A stretch of 64,000 nt of DNA, taken from Tubiluchus corallicola (Eukaryota; Priapulida; Priapulimorpha; Priapulimorphida; Tubiluchidae). Of the stretch, positions 1 to 63,434 are shown in pieces (position 1 is the first letter of the stretch; each line of letters opens with the position of its first letter). The notes beneath the pieces were generated by a model. The model saw nothing but the letters and a program-made list of their open reading frames with translations, was not told the DNA's origin and searched no databases. The position numbers and the translations under genes were made by a program. The stretch spans positions 1 to 64,000 of the forward strand of contig JAQGDQ010000704.1 in assembly GCA_030141605.1 (NCBI GenBank), in the 5' to 3' direction.

Positions 1-840
1 TTACACATTTTACCTGGGATTATGTACAGAAGGTCGAGTGAATATTTTTTTACTTTTGTGACATTATCAGCAACAAGAAAGACCAGTACAGCAGTCATTT
101 ATACCTTGCGCACAACAATGATTTTTATAAATGCTTTTACACATTTTACCTGGGATTATGTACAGAAGGTCGAGTGAATATTTTTTTACTTTTGTGACAT
201 TATCAGCAACAAGAAAGATCAGTACAGCGGTCATTTATACCTTGCGCACAACAATGATTTTTATAAATGCTTTTACACATTTTACCTGGGATTATGTACA
301 GAAGGTAGAGTGAATATTTTTTTACTTTTGTGACATTATCAGCAACAAGAAAGACCAGTACAGCAGTCATTTATACCTTGCACACAATAATGATTTTTAT
401 AAATGCTTTTACACATTTTACCTGGGATTATGTACAGAAGGTAGAGTGAATATTTTTTTACTTTTGTGACATTATCAGCAACAAGAAAGACCAGTACAGC
501 GGTCATTTATACCTTGCGCACAACAATGATTTTTATAAATGCTTTTACACATTTTACCTGGGATTATGTACAGAAGGTAGAGTGAATATTTTTTTACTTT
601 TGTGACATTATCAGCAACAAGAAAGACCAGTACAGCGGTCATTTATACCTTGCGCACAACAATGATTTTTATAAATGCTTTTACACATTTTACCTGGGAT
701 TATGTACAGAAGGTAGAGTGAATATTTTTTTACTTTTGTGACATTATCAGCAACAAGAAAGACCAGTACAGCGGTCATTTATACCTTGCACACAATAATG
801 ATTTTTATTACCGCTTTTACATACATTATTTGGGATCAGA
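1..840. repeat. Satellite array, 136-bp unit, about 6 copies
   Basis: The same unit recurs at 1, 137, 273 and 409 and onward at exactly 136-bp spacing, with only scattered substitutions (for example cagcag/cagcgg and gcgcacaac/cacacaata). The last copy decays near 800-840. The array probably continues to the left of the window. No coding potential is visible: the short open frame here is simply repeat. Confidence 0.95.
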
Positions 841-1036
841 AGACAAATGTAATAAATGATAAGGTTTGACTCTGTAAATAAACAACAAGATTTTGAATCG
901 CTCATTCGAAGAGTAAAAAAGAAGGTCTATCAGCTGACCAGGTACATAAAAATATAGTACGGAAGTACACCGTATGTGAAATGTAGTACATAACGTGTTG
1001 TACCAAAGTACACTGGTACGCCAAACAAAAACTCTG

Positions 1037-2110
1037 TCAGGTAGACAAAATAGAAATTAAATACAGATGTACTCAGGCAGACAGAGTAGAACTTAATTAC
1101 AGATGCACTCAGGTAGACACAGTAGAAATTAATTACAGGTGTACTCAGGTAGACACAGTAGAAATTAATTACAGGTGTACTCAGGTAGACACAGTAGAAA
1201 TTAAATACAGGTGTACTCAGGTAGACAGAGTAGAAATTAATTACAGGTGTACTCAGGTAGACAAAGTAGAAATTAATTACAGGTGTACTCAGGTAGACAA
1301 AGTAGAAATTAATTACAGGTGCACTCAGGTAGACAGAGTAGAAATTAATTACAGGTGTACTCAGGTAGACAAAGTAGAAATTAAATACAGGTGTACTCAG
1401 GCAGACAGAGTAGAAATTAATTACAGGTGTACTCAGGCAGACAGAGTAGAAATTAATTACAGGTGCACTCAGGTAGACAGAGTAGAAATTAATTACAGGT
1501 GCACTCAGGCAGACAGAGTAGAAATTAATTACAGGTGTACTCAGGTAGACAAAGTAGAAATTAATTACAGGTGCACTCAGGTAGACAGAGTAGAAATTAA
1601 TTACAGGTGCACTCAGGTAGACACAGTAGAAATTAATTACAGGTGTACTCAGGTAGACACAGTAGAAATTAATTACAGGTGTACTCAGGTAGACAAAGTA
1701 GAAATTAATTACAGGTGCACTCAGGTAGACACAGTAGAAATTAATTACAGGTGTACTCAGGTAGACACAGTAGAAATTAATTACAGGTGTACTCAGGTAG
1801 ACAGAGTAGAAATTAATTACAGGTGTACTCAGGTAGACAAAGTAGAAATTAATTACAGGTGCACTCAGGTAGACAGAGTAGAAATTAATTACAGGTGCAC
1901 TCAGGTAGACACAGTAGAAATTAATTACAGGTGTACTCAGGTAGACACAGTAGAAATTAATTACAGGTGTACTCAGGTAGACAAAGTAGAAATTAATTAC
2001 AGGTGCACTCAGGTAGACACAGTAGAAATTAATTACAGGTGTACTCAGGTAGACACAGTAGAAATTAATTACAGGTGTACTCAGGTAGACAAAGTAGAAA
2101 TTAATTACAA
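1037..2110. repeat. Minisatellite, 36-bp unit, about 30 copies
   Basis: The unit has the form (caggtgyactcaggtagac)(rmagtagaaattaatta), repeated at 36 bp. Variants cluster at a few positions (aca/aga/aaa before gtag; tgt/tgc; gtag/gcag). Because 36 is a multiple of three, the minus strand stays open for about 400 codons with a 12-residue period (PVINFYCVYLST). I see no gene context, start signal or splice signal, so I treat this as non-coding minisatellite. Confidence 0.93.
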
Positions 2111-3050
2111 TGACAACCAACCATAATCACTTTGGAATGTAAGCAAAATGGGATAAATTACAAGAAATTCGACACTTTTCAAATTTCTTCACGGGGAACA
2201 GCAGGGATGTCGTATCTAAGAAACACCCTTCTAGTCTCATGCGCTACAACATTTATCTAAAAATATCGGCTAAATTAAAAACCTAATACAATTGTACTCA
2301 CAACAACTGTCCCTACCACGGACATTTATATAGCCACAATTTTACAATCATAATGCGTACAAACGTCTACAACCGCTCACGGGATCACATGACTACAACC
2401 GCTCACGGGATCACATGACTACAATACATTGTATAACATATTCATCAATGCTCCGATCACAATAAGTAAAATAAATAAATATGATTTCATAAAATAAATA
2501 TTATTTTTCAACGACATCTTTGGTATTATGACATTTTGATATAATACTTATTTACCTGTGACACCACGAAAATAAATAAACAAACATTTTGACCAGAATT
2601 ACCTGGATAAAACACCTGATTGCGATTACGTTCACATAAATTCCAACTCATAATAACTTGTAAATGTTATCACACCTGTAAATGTTATCACACCTTTCAG
2701 AAAATTACAACTTATTGAAAGAAAAACTCATTCTCTACTATAAATAATTTCCATCCTCGATTATAGATGACATTAATTATTGTAAAAATAAGGCTGTAAT
2801 AATATTATTTTTCATCGATGACAATATCTTTGGTACTAAAACATTTTGATACAAATACGCCTAAAGTCGTACGATACATAACAAGCTCATAAGTTGTTTG
2901 TGCATTTTTGATTCACTTTTGCCATTTCACAAGTTTATATTTAAAAAACGTAATTAGCCTAGTACAGATTAAACGCCTTGCATTTTCAACTGCTTTGGAT
3001 GTTAGCAATGCCCGTGTTAAAGTCAACCACTGTTCAATGCACTGATTCAA
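2111..3050. other. AT-rich stretch with no gene seen
   Basis: This lies between two arrays. It holds a 26-bp tandem duplication (ctacaaccgctcacgggatc...) near 2368-2420 and an 18-bp duplication (aaatgttatcacacctgt) near 2660-2698. It is otherwise AT-rich without an open frame or a recognisable element. Confidence 0.6.
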
Positions 3051-3052
3051 AC

Positions 3053-5738
3053 CTATCTACAGTACACTCTACAGCTGCAGCTTGAATTACTGCACTGATT
3101 GTTACGTATCTACAGTACACTCTACAGCTGCAGCTTGAATTACTGCACTGATTGCTACGTATCTACAGTACACTTTACAGCTGTAGCTTGAATTACAGCG
3201 CTGATTGCTACGTATCTACAGTACACTCCACAGCTGCAGCTTGAATTACTGCACTGATTATTATGTATCTACAGTACACTCTACAGCTGCAGCTTGAATT
3301 ACTGCACTGATTATTATGTATCTACAGTACACTCTACAGCTCCAGCTTGAATTACTGCACTGATTATTATGTATCTACAGTACACTCTACAGCTGCAGCT
3401 TGAATTACTGCACTGATTGTTACGTATCTACAGTAAACTCCACAGCTGCAGCTTGAATTACAGCACTGATTGTTACGTATCTACAGTACACTCTACAGCT
3501 GCAGCTTGAATTACTGCACTGATTGTTACGTATCTACAGTAAACTCTACAGCTGCAGCTTGAATACTGCACTGATTGTTACGTATCTACAGTACACTCTA
3601 CAGCTGCAGCTTGAATTACAGCACTGATTGTTACATATCTACAGTACACTCTACAGCTGCAGCTTGAATTACAGCACTGATTGTTACATATCTACAGTAC
3701 ACTCCACAGCTGCAGCTTGAATTACAGCACTGATTGTTACGTATCTACAGTACACACAGCTGCAGCTTGAATACTGACTGATTGTTACATATCACAGTAC
3801 ACACAGCTGCAGCTTGAATTACTGCACTGATTGTTACATATCTACAGTACACTCCACAGCTGCAGCTTGAATTACTGCACTGATTGTTACATATCTACAG
3901 TACACTCTACAGCTGCAGCTTGAATTACTGCACTGATTGTTACATATCTACAGTACACTCTACAGCTGCAGCTTGAATTACAGCACTGATTGTTACATAT
4001 CTACAGTACACTCTACAGCTGCAGCTTGAATTACAGCACTGATTGTTACATATCTACAGTACACTCTACAGCTGCAGCTTGAATTACAGCACTGATTGTT
4101 ACGTATCTACAGTACACTCCACAGCTGCAGCTTGAATTACTGCACTGATTGTTACGTATCTACAGTACACTCTACAGCTGCAGCTTGAATTACTGCACTG
4201 ATTGTTACATGTCTACAGTACACTCCACAGCTGCAGCTTGAATTACAGCAATGATTGTTACGTATCTACAGTACACTCTACAGCTGCAGCTTGAATTACA
4301 GCACTGATTGTTACGTATCTACAGTACACTCTACAGCTGCAGCTTGAATTACTGCACTGATTGTTACGTATCTACAGTACACTCCACAGCTGCAGCTTGA
4401 ATTACAGCAATGATTGTTACGTATCTACAGTACACTCCACAGCTGTAGCTTGAATTACTGCACTGATTGTTACGTTTCTACAGTAAACTCTACAGCTGTA
4501 GCTGGAATACTGCACTGATTGTTACGTATCTACAGTACACCCCACAGCTGCAGCTTGAATTACTGCACTGATTGTTACGTATCTACAGTACACTCCACAG
4601 CTGTAGCTTGAATTACAGCACTGATTGTTACATATCTACAGTACACTCTACAGCTGCAGCTTGAATTACAGCACTGATTGTTACGTTTCTACAGTACACC
4701 CCACAGCTGCAGCTTGAATTACTGCACTGATTGTTACATATCTACAGTACACTCTACAGCTGCAGCTTGAATTACTGCACTGATTGTTACGTATCTACAG
4801 TACACTCTACAGCTGCAGCTTGAATTACAGCACTGATTGTTACATATCAACAGTACACTCCACAGCTGCAGCTTGAATTACTGCACTGATTGTTACGTAT
4901 CTACAGTACACCCCACAGCTGCAGCTTGAATTACTGCACTGATTGTTACATATCTACAGTACACTCTACAGCTGCAGCTTGAATTACAGCACTGATTGTT
5001 ACGTGTCTACAGTACACTCCACAGCTGCAGCTTGAATTACTGCACTGATTGTTACGTATCTACAGTACACTCTACAGCTGCAGCTTGAATTACAGCACTG
5101 ATTGTTACGTATCTACAGTACACTCCACAGCTGCAGCTTGAATTACTGCACTGATTGTTACATATCTACAGTACACTCTACAGCTGCAGCTTGAATTACT
5201 GCACTGATTGTTACGTATCTACAGTACACTCCACAGCTGCAGCTTGAATTACTGCACTGATTGTTACGTATCTACAGTACACTCTACAGCTGCAGCTTGA
5301 ATTACAGCACTGATTGTTACGTATCTACAGTACACTCCACAGCTGCAGCTTGAATACTGCACTGATTGTTACGTATCTACAGTACACTCTACAGCTGCAG
5401 CTTGAATTACAGCACTGATTGTTACGTATCTACAGTACACTCTACAGCTGCAGCTTGAATTACAGCACTGATTGTTACGTATCTACAGTACACTCTACAG
5501 CTGCAGCTTGAATTACAGCACTGATTGTTACGTATCTACAGTACACTCTACAGCTGCAGCTTGAATTACAGCAATGATTGTTACGTATCTACAGTACACT
5601 CCACCGCTGCAGCTTGAATTACAGCACTAATTGTTACGTTTCTACAGTACACTCCACAGCTGCAGCTTGAATTACTTCACTGATTGTTACATATCTACAG
5701 TACACTCTACAGCTGCAGCTTGAATTACAGCACTGATT
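3053..5738. repeat. Satellite array, 53-bp unit, about 50 copies
   Basis: Each unit reads roughly tatctacagtacactctaca, then gctgcagcttgaatta, then ctgcactgattgttacg. It contains the palindromic core AGCTGCAGCT. Units differ mainly at tct/tcc, ctgcac/cagcac and acgtat/acatat. A few units are 1-9 bases short (near 3745-3800). Variants are intermixed rather than blocked, which fits ongoing unequal exchange. There are no spacers, so this is not a CRISPR array. Confidence 0.95.
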
Positions 5739-5751
5739 AACCTACAGTAAA

Positions 5752-6047
5752 GGCATATTCAGACTAGGGAGCTTTCTCACCAGTAACTCGCAAGCGTGTT
5801 CAGACTTAGAGAGCAAAACTTGCTGTGAGTTACTCTCCGGCAGTAAGCACGAGGCTGACCCTCACTTCTCTATTCACTGCGTGAACTCGCCAAGCGTTGA
5901 GAGTAACTCGCTAGACAGGAGTTTACACTAGACAGTAACTCACAGCAACTGTCAGACAGTTTGCAATTCTTGCCGACAGTAACTCACAAAGTAGTTCACA
6001 CTTGCGAGTTTGCTATCGGAGAGAAAAACTGCTAATCTGAACGTGCC
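5752..6047. mobile_element. MITE of about 296 bp (hAT or P-like)
   Basis: The ends form imperfect terminal inverted repeats: GGCATATTCAGACTAG on the left against GGCACGTTCAGATTAG read inward from the right. The flanks acagtaaa and acagataa agree at 6 of 8 positions, as expected for an old 8-bp target duplication. The interior has sub-terminal repeats of agtaactcgc/agtaactcac in both orientations. No transposase frame is present, so it is non-autonomous. Confidence 0.6.
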
Positions 6048-6450
6048 ACAGATAACATAACAGTTTTTGGTAACTAACACCATCGTAATTAAATTAATCG
6101 GCAGCCTATATCTAATAGAAAACACTTTAAATTTCTAAGGATTCATCAATGATTTTTCTCACCCTTGTTACATTTTTTCCACAAAACTTCGAAGAAAATA
6201 AAGAAAAAAGAACAAATAGAAGAAAAAACCTGAGCCGAGCTAAAAATTTGTTACACCCGGCTATTTACTAATTAGTAATTAGTAATTACCATTAGTAATT
6301 CACTAATAACTAAAGAAACAGGAAGTGAAATCGCAGCGGTTCACTTCGGCTCACTTAGTCATCGATACTTTTCTATCAATTTTCTTCCTCGTTAAACTAA
6401 TCGATGAATACTTTTTTTGGTACGGCGAACACGGCAGCTTTTACCCGACC
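6048..6450. other. 3' flank of the ARFGEF3-like gene
   Basis: This AT-rich sequence should contain the 3' UTR of the minus-strand gene. I see no AATAAA or ATTAAA on the minus strand here, so the polyadenylation site is unresolved. A short attagtaattagtaattac repeat lies near 6265-6310. Confidence 0.45.
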
Positions 6451-57385
<50,935 letters not shown>

Positions 57386-57497
57386 CTACAACACATGACA
57401 GCGGAATTATGATGATTTGTTTTGGTTTAAACTGCATTTATTAATACACAGAAAACTGAAACGATACATACAAGAACAGCTTATAATGGCACTAGAT

Positions 57498-57981
57498 CAG
57501 GGGTGTGCAAATTGCGGCCCGCCGAGTGAATTTGTGCGGCCCGCGAAATGAGATTTGTCAACCTAATGAAAGTGCGGCCCGGGCGATTAATTGAGTGTAT
57601 CCAGCTGAAGTCCGTGCCACGATCCCAAAGATAGTGCGGGTAGTTTTTTCTACTAGATCGGATGCCATTAACCCTTACAAGACGGTTGTAGCTTAATGTC
57701 ACTGTACTACGCAGACTGTGTGATTCACATTACTAATATGCATTGTAATAAAATTACCACTATCTGTCCTGAAAGTAGAAATATATGGTTTGTAATATAA
57801 ATTTCAATAACTTCTAAAATAGTTTCTTGAGTGTAGTAGTAATGATGTACGCAGGTCGGATGCAAAAAAATCGTTATTAGGCTTTTCTGTACTTGGCTCC
57901 TTGATCAAACTGCATGTGGCCCGTAGGAATTGCGGGAAAGTTTAACGTGCCCCGGCTAATCAGATAATTTGCACACCCCTG
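57498..57981. mobile_element. hAT-like MITE, family A (copy 3), 484 bp
   Basis: Ends CAGGGGTGTGCAAATTGCGG and TTTGCACACCCCTG; flanks cactagat/tactagat (7 of 8). Same orientation as copy 1. It lies about 110 bp upstream of exon 1 on the transcribed strand. Confidence 0.9.
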
Positions 57982-58423
57982 TACTAGATGATTGCCTAAC
58001 AGGTCTGTAAAAAAACCTGTATAAAAGTCTCTCACGTGAAGACAGTCACAGTATTAAAAATCATTAAGAAATACCATATAACTATATTGGTAGCAAAACA
58101 GGAAGTAAAACAGGAAGTAAAACATGCAAGGAAAAAATGGAGAGGATTAATTGGGGGCAGATGATATAAGAATATTTTTTTATTTTTTTTAAATTTAAGT
58201 TTATTTATTTATTTCCACACTGCATCTTACAATTATAATAAAAATACAGATAATTTCACTGAAGTAAATATAAATATAAATGCAATATTATCCAGAAATT
58301 ACAAAAGAGATTCTTATGCAGCATATACATGTGCAAATTACATTACAGAATAATTTTGATGCATACAGTTTGAGCCTAAAAGCATAGCTTAACTGTACGT
58401 GGAAATCTTAAAGAAATGATTAA
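57982..58423. other. Loop sequence, AT-rich
   Basis: An AT-rich stretch with a (tttatttatttattt) word near 58200, which could be a LINE tail on the minus strand. Nothing firm was recognised. Confidence 0.4.
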
Positions 58424-59000
58424 TAATTTGAGTAGTGCGAGGTGAGTGTACGGCCATACGGTCATTAACACACTCACCTTACTTAAATGAAAAAATGATT
58501 ATAGCTATGCGTGCTTTTGTAGATAACTTAATGTAAATAAGGATGAAGTAAATGATGTAATAATTTGAGTAGTGCGAGGTGAGTGTACAACCATACGGTC
58601 ATTAACACACTCACCTTACTTAAATGAAAAAATGATTATAGTAATGCATGCTTCTGTAGATATTTTAATGTAAATAAGCATGAAGTAAATGATGTAATAA
58701 TTTGAGTAGTGCGAGGTGAGTGTACGACCATACGGTTATTAACACACTCACCTTACTTAAGTGAAAAAATGATTATAGTTATGCATGCTTCTGTAGATAA
58801 TGTAACTTAATGTAAATAAGGATGAAGTAAATGATGTAATAATAGCAATGGTATAAGAGCAATAAACCTGAAAGTTGAGAAAGGAAAACATAATATGTAA
58901 TTACGACTTTGAGTGAGCCTTAAAGAGTGAAAAAAATTTTCTTTAAATAGTTACGAATATGAATTATGTGATTATCTGTCAATGCACCAATTACTTGTAT

Positions 59001-59694
59001 TATAGGTTTTACACGTCAAATGTAGACACAGGAAAGTTCAAATGTGACTTAGGTAAGTCAAATGTAGACATAGGAATTTCGAATGTGTTTTGGTAACTCA
59101 AATGTGACTTAGGTAAGTCAAATGTAGATGCATTACTTTGAATAAATCGGTAATTAACTGATCTAAGTGCAAATTACAAAAAGATAAACCAAAGATAGTC
59201 GTCACCGCTTCCATAACTTTGAAAAATGCGTTGTTTATCCTCAAACTGAATTTTTTGATAAACCACAACGTCGGTAGGAAAGAATAAATCGGTTCCCACT
59301 TGCCAATGAACAGTGAATCACTAATTAGCTTTTTCAGTAATGCATTAGCACTGCAAGAATGAATTAGTTTCTCTCAAGAAAAATGTTTATTTTATGAATG
59401 TATTGTTTTCTCTAACAGTTTCAATGGTATGTAAAGTTTACAGAATATTAGTGAACTATTAGTAGACCTATAAAGTTATTATTTTGACACCTATCTACAT
59501 TTGAGATACCAATGTCACATTTGACTTGACATGTGTCTACATTTGACTTACCAAAAGCACTCAAAATTTGTTGAAAACCATTGTTAACACATTTGAACTA
59601 CCTAAGTCTACATTTGAGTTACCAAGACACATTTGAATTACCTAAATCTACATTTGAGTTAACGTAGGTCTACATTTGACATGTAAAACCTATA
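59001..59694. mobile_element. Foldback MITE (mirror copy), 694 bp
   Basis: Reverse complement of 53646-54300, with one extra ~36-bp sub-terminal unit and scattered substitutions. Confidence 0.82.
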
Positions 59695-59774
59695 CAATGC
59701 ACCATATTGCTTACCATATTATCAATACAATCAACAGGCTTTGCCATCGCGTTCTTGTCTTTTACTCCTTGCAG

Positions 59775-60015
59775 GGCTGCAGCACCGATGCGGACTCGTG
59801 TTCGCCCAGCTGGCCGACGCTTCGTGTTGTCTAGAAGAGGAAGCCCAAAAGTCGGCCGTGGAGCGCAAGCTGTCGAAGCAGAGCATGCTGCCCGGCGCTA
59901 ATCGTCCCAAGGTCCTCCGTCTTCACGCTGCGCACCTGTTGAGCATGGACGTGATCCTGGGCAGAGGGATGGAGATGGGAAGTCACGCTCCCGACTGCTG
60001 GAAACACATATTCAG
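59775..60015 (+). CDS. Inverted second copy of ARFGEF3-like exon 2
   Basis: Plus-strand copy of 53325-53565 with the same length (241 bp). I see no base differences within the exon. The acceptor (tactccttgcag at 59763-59774) and donor (TTCAG|gtgagt at 60016) are intact. Its flanks, in contrast, differ from the left arm by substitutions and an indel of about 36 bp. In this orientation it cannot join the minus-strand transcript. It belongs either to an inverted partial second gene running rightward or to a non-functional duplicate. Confidence 0.9.
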
Positions 60016-60065
60016 GTGAGTTTCTTAACGACTAAGTAAACTTTGAAGTTGAAGCAGAACATCTG

Positions 60066-60870
60066 CAGTAGTTCCTCGCTTAACGACGCTTCATTTAGGG
60101 ACGTTTTGTTTTAGCAACTCTCAGCATGTAGAACATCTACAGTACTTCCTCTCTTAACGACGCCCCATTTAGTGACGTTTCGTTTTAGCGACTCTCAGCA
60201 TGTAGAACATCTACAGTACTTTCTCGTTTAACGACTCCCCATTTAGCGACGTTTCGTTTTAGCGACTCTCAGCATGTAGAACATCTACTTTACTTCCTCG
60301 CTTAACGACTCCCCATTTAGTGACGTTTCGTTTTAGCGACACTCAGCATGTAGAACATCTTCAGTACTTCCTCGCTTAACGACTCCCCATTTAGCGACGT
60401 TTCGTTTTAGCAACTCTCAGCATGTAGAACATCTTCAGTACTTCCTCGCTTAACGACTCCCCATTTAGCGACGTTTCGTTTTAGCAACTCTCAGCATGTA
60501 GAACATCTACAGTACTTCCTCGCTTAACGACTCCCCATTTAGTGACGTTTCGTTTTAGCGACTCTCAGCATGTAGAACATCTACTTTACTTCCTCGCTTA
60601 ATGACTCCCCATTTAGTGACGTTTCGTTTTAGCGACTCTCAGCATGTAGAACATCTACTTTACTTCCTCGCTTAATGACTCCCCATTTAGTGACGTTTCG
60701 TTTTAGCGACTCTCGGCATGTAGAACATCTACTTTACTTCCTCGCTTAATGACTCCCCATTTAGTGACGTTTGGCTTTAGTGACTCTCAGCATGTAGAAC
60801 ATCTACAGTACTTCCTCGTTTAACGACTCCCCATTTAGCGACGTTTCGTTTTAGTGACGCTCGGCATTTA
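60066..60870. repeat. 74-bp array (mirror copy), about 11 units
   Basis: Reverse complement of the 51841-53280 array with fewer units and without the G-rich interruptions. Sequence beyond it to about 61440 matches the interior of the Tigger-like MITE. Confidence 0.92.
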
Positions 60871-61777
60871 ACACATTTTTTACTTAACGGCGCACGTTTC
60901 ATTTTAACGACAATTTTTTTACCTTGCTCGAAGCCAATTTTCATTTTTTAACAACATTTTTTTATTTAATTTTAAGCATTAAGACGGCACATGCTGTTTT
61001 ATTCATTCTGCTTTAAAATTGCATAGTAATGTAAACAGTGCATTTATTATACTCGTTTTTGCTTCCCGACTGACTACTATGTTAGCTGCCATTTCTATCA
61101 AGCGAGACCTGTGAACAAACTTTGTGACAAGAAATTCTGCTTACAACCTGTTCAGATAGCAACCAGACTAGGTAGTAAATGATACAGTGCTCTGGTATGA
61201 TAAAATTTCCAAGGTCGCCTCATGCAGCGCTTGACTTCGACTCTGCAGTGTTTATTGTGTAACGGCTGCCTAGGCTTAAACCTTAATGAAAGAGAAACCA
61301 CTAGCTAGGTACGTATTGATAAGAAAGAAAGGTGGTTTCAAGCAAATAGAACGAAATTAATTAGCAGAAACCATAAAGAAACTTATAAAGCGTTTAATTT
61401 ATATGATTTAAGCAGCATTGATTTTTGCCTCTGGAACGTATCTGAATTCTTTTACATTACCTTCTATGGAAATATGGTTTCTCTATTAAAAGTGTAAATT
61501 TAAAACTACACAAAGTAGTGAAATTCGTTTTGAACAAGTTTCGTCTTGTGAATTTTATGTTTTTGGTGCACCTAATGGGATTTGACTGAAACAATGGAAA
61601 TAAATGCAACAGAAATGATTGAATTATGAACAAAAATGTATTTCGCTTTGCTTTTGATGTAATGGTTTTGCTGATGTTGCCAATGAACAGTTTTCGTGTA
61701 GTGTGCCTTCCAAACACAGAGTTTGATATAACTTTCAGTGCTTTCTCTTCCGGACATATTTCAAGTTGCATTTCCTG

Positions 61778-62296
61778 CAGGGATGAGAATTTTCCCCGGA
61801 CACGCGGAATTCAGAGTTTTTGGAAGACCAGTAGTGCCATTTTTGTAAATCGCATAAATTCGTTGAGAAAGACCGTTTTACGGATCCAGTACATTATTTC
61901 ACAAGCTGACCGCTAGTTGGCAGGCCGTCACTTTGTTTACATCACGTACATCAGTGTAACCACGTGTACATCTCTATGTATAAAAATATAGAATCGATTG
62001 TGCGGAGTTATTTGAGTCAATTGCAGACAGTTTTTATATACTTTTGCATAGGAGCGGTCAGTACTTAGGCGTTTTTGAGACAATTAGGTATCATGTATCC
62101 TTGATAGTTGGGTATTTTAAATTATGCATGAAACAAGGTAACTGATTAAGTCCACCTAGAGGCTCTCTATTGTCACAAAATTGCAATTTGTTGCTGGCTG
62201 CAAGTGGGCTTCCCTTGAACCCCATTGGGGGCCTAGGTGGCCCCAAAACCCCCGGCCTGTTTTAGAGTTTTTTGCAATTTGTCATTCTCATCCCTG
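61778..62296. mobile_element. hAT-like MITE, family B (copy 3, mirror of 47450-47968)
   Basis: Same 519-bp length and ends as the left-arm copy, inverted. A monomer of the 85-bp array sequence lies at about 61990-62085. Confidence 0.87.
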
Positions 62297-62474
62297 CAGG
62301 AAGAACTTGAGAGTCTAATCTGAAAAGACCATTATAACACTTATGATACTGTATGAGCACAGACATAATTAAATGATTACAAATTCGGTACTGTTCTGTT
62401 CAGGAGAATCTTGTTATCCAATCATCCTACATTTGTTTAAACATTTACACAGAGATTTAATAGGATGAAATTAA

Positions 62475-63048
62475 GAAAAATGCGCCCTCTTCAGGCACCC
62501 CAACTCAGTCTATTGAGTAGCTTAGTCTAGTGTACACTTGTATGATCGTGCACAGTAATTCATTGATCGCTTGCTTGCTACAGCCCAAGAGAACTGTTGG
62601 CTGTAGAGAGTTCCAGAAAAATGCACCCTCTTCAGGCACCCTAACTCAGCCTATTGAGTAGCTTAGTCTAGTGTACACTTGTATGATCGTGCACAGTAAT
62701 TCATTGACCGCTTGCTTGCTACAGCCCAAGAGAACTGTCGGCTGTACAGAGTTCCAGAAAAATGCGCCCTCTTCAGGCACTCCAGCTCAGCCTATTGAGT
62801 AGCTTAGTCTAGTGTACACTTGTATGATCGTGCACAGTAATTCATTGACCGCTTGCTTGCTACAGCCCAAGAGAACTGTCGGCTGTACAGAGTTCCAGAA
62901 AAATGCGCCCTCTTCAGGCACTCCAGCTCAGCCTATTGAGTAGCTTAGTCTAGTGTACACTTGTATGATCGTGCACAGTAATTCATTGATCGCTTGCTTG
63001 CTACAGCCCAAGAGAACTGTCGGCTGTACAGAGTTCCAGAAAAAGCCA
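62475..63048. repeat. 141-bp array (mirror copy), 4 units
   Basis: Reverse complement of 46702-47272. The diverged unit is again at the end next to the hAT-B MITE, so the array was already formed when the duplication happened. Confidence 0.92.
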
Positions 63049-63434
63049 ACTGATCGGCCAAAAAGAAATTAAGGTCGTTTCATCTTTTAACAAGAATTTC
63101 TGCTTATAAATAGTAGTAGACTTCAGACCAAAGTGTATCAGAGCATTGCGTCTGGATTATTGGAATTTTTTGTATCTGTCAGTTTCACACAAGTGCTACT
63201 GTACATTGTTACAGTACAAACACTGCAGTTACTGAAAGCTTTTTTTCAATTGTGTGTCAAAAATTGTGTGTGATTTTTATTTAGTCTAAGGTAAGCAAAT
63301 GCTTTCCATATAAAATGTTGCATGAAAATCCATTGTGTGAGGAGTAGAAGCCTGCAAAAATTATCAATTATGACATAATCTATGCTTAGTGAGAGCAGTT
63401 TAAATCCGTGCAAAATGCAGTAAATGCTTACAAT

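Noticed and set aside
930-2120. 396-codon minus-strand open frame
   Set aside because: It is the translation of a 36-bp minisatellite. It has no conserved start, no splice context and no domain.
3053-5738. Possible CRISPR array (regular 53-bp repeat)
   Set aside because: Units are contiguous without unique spacers, and the DNA is from an animal genome. It is a satellite.
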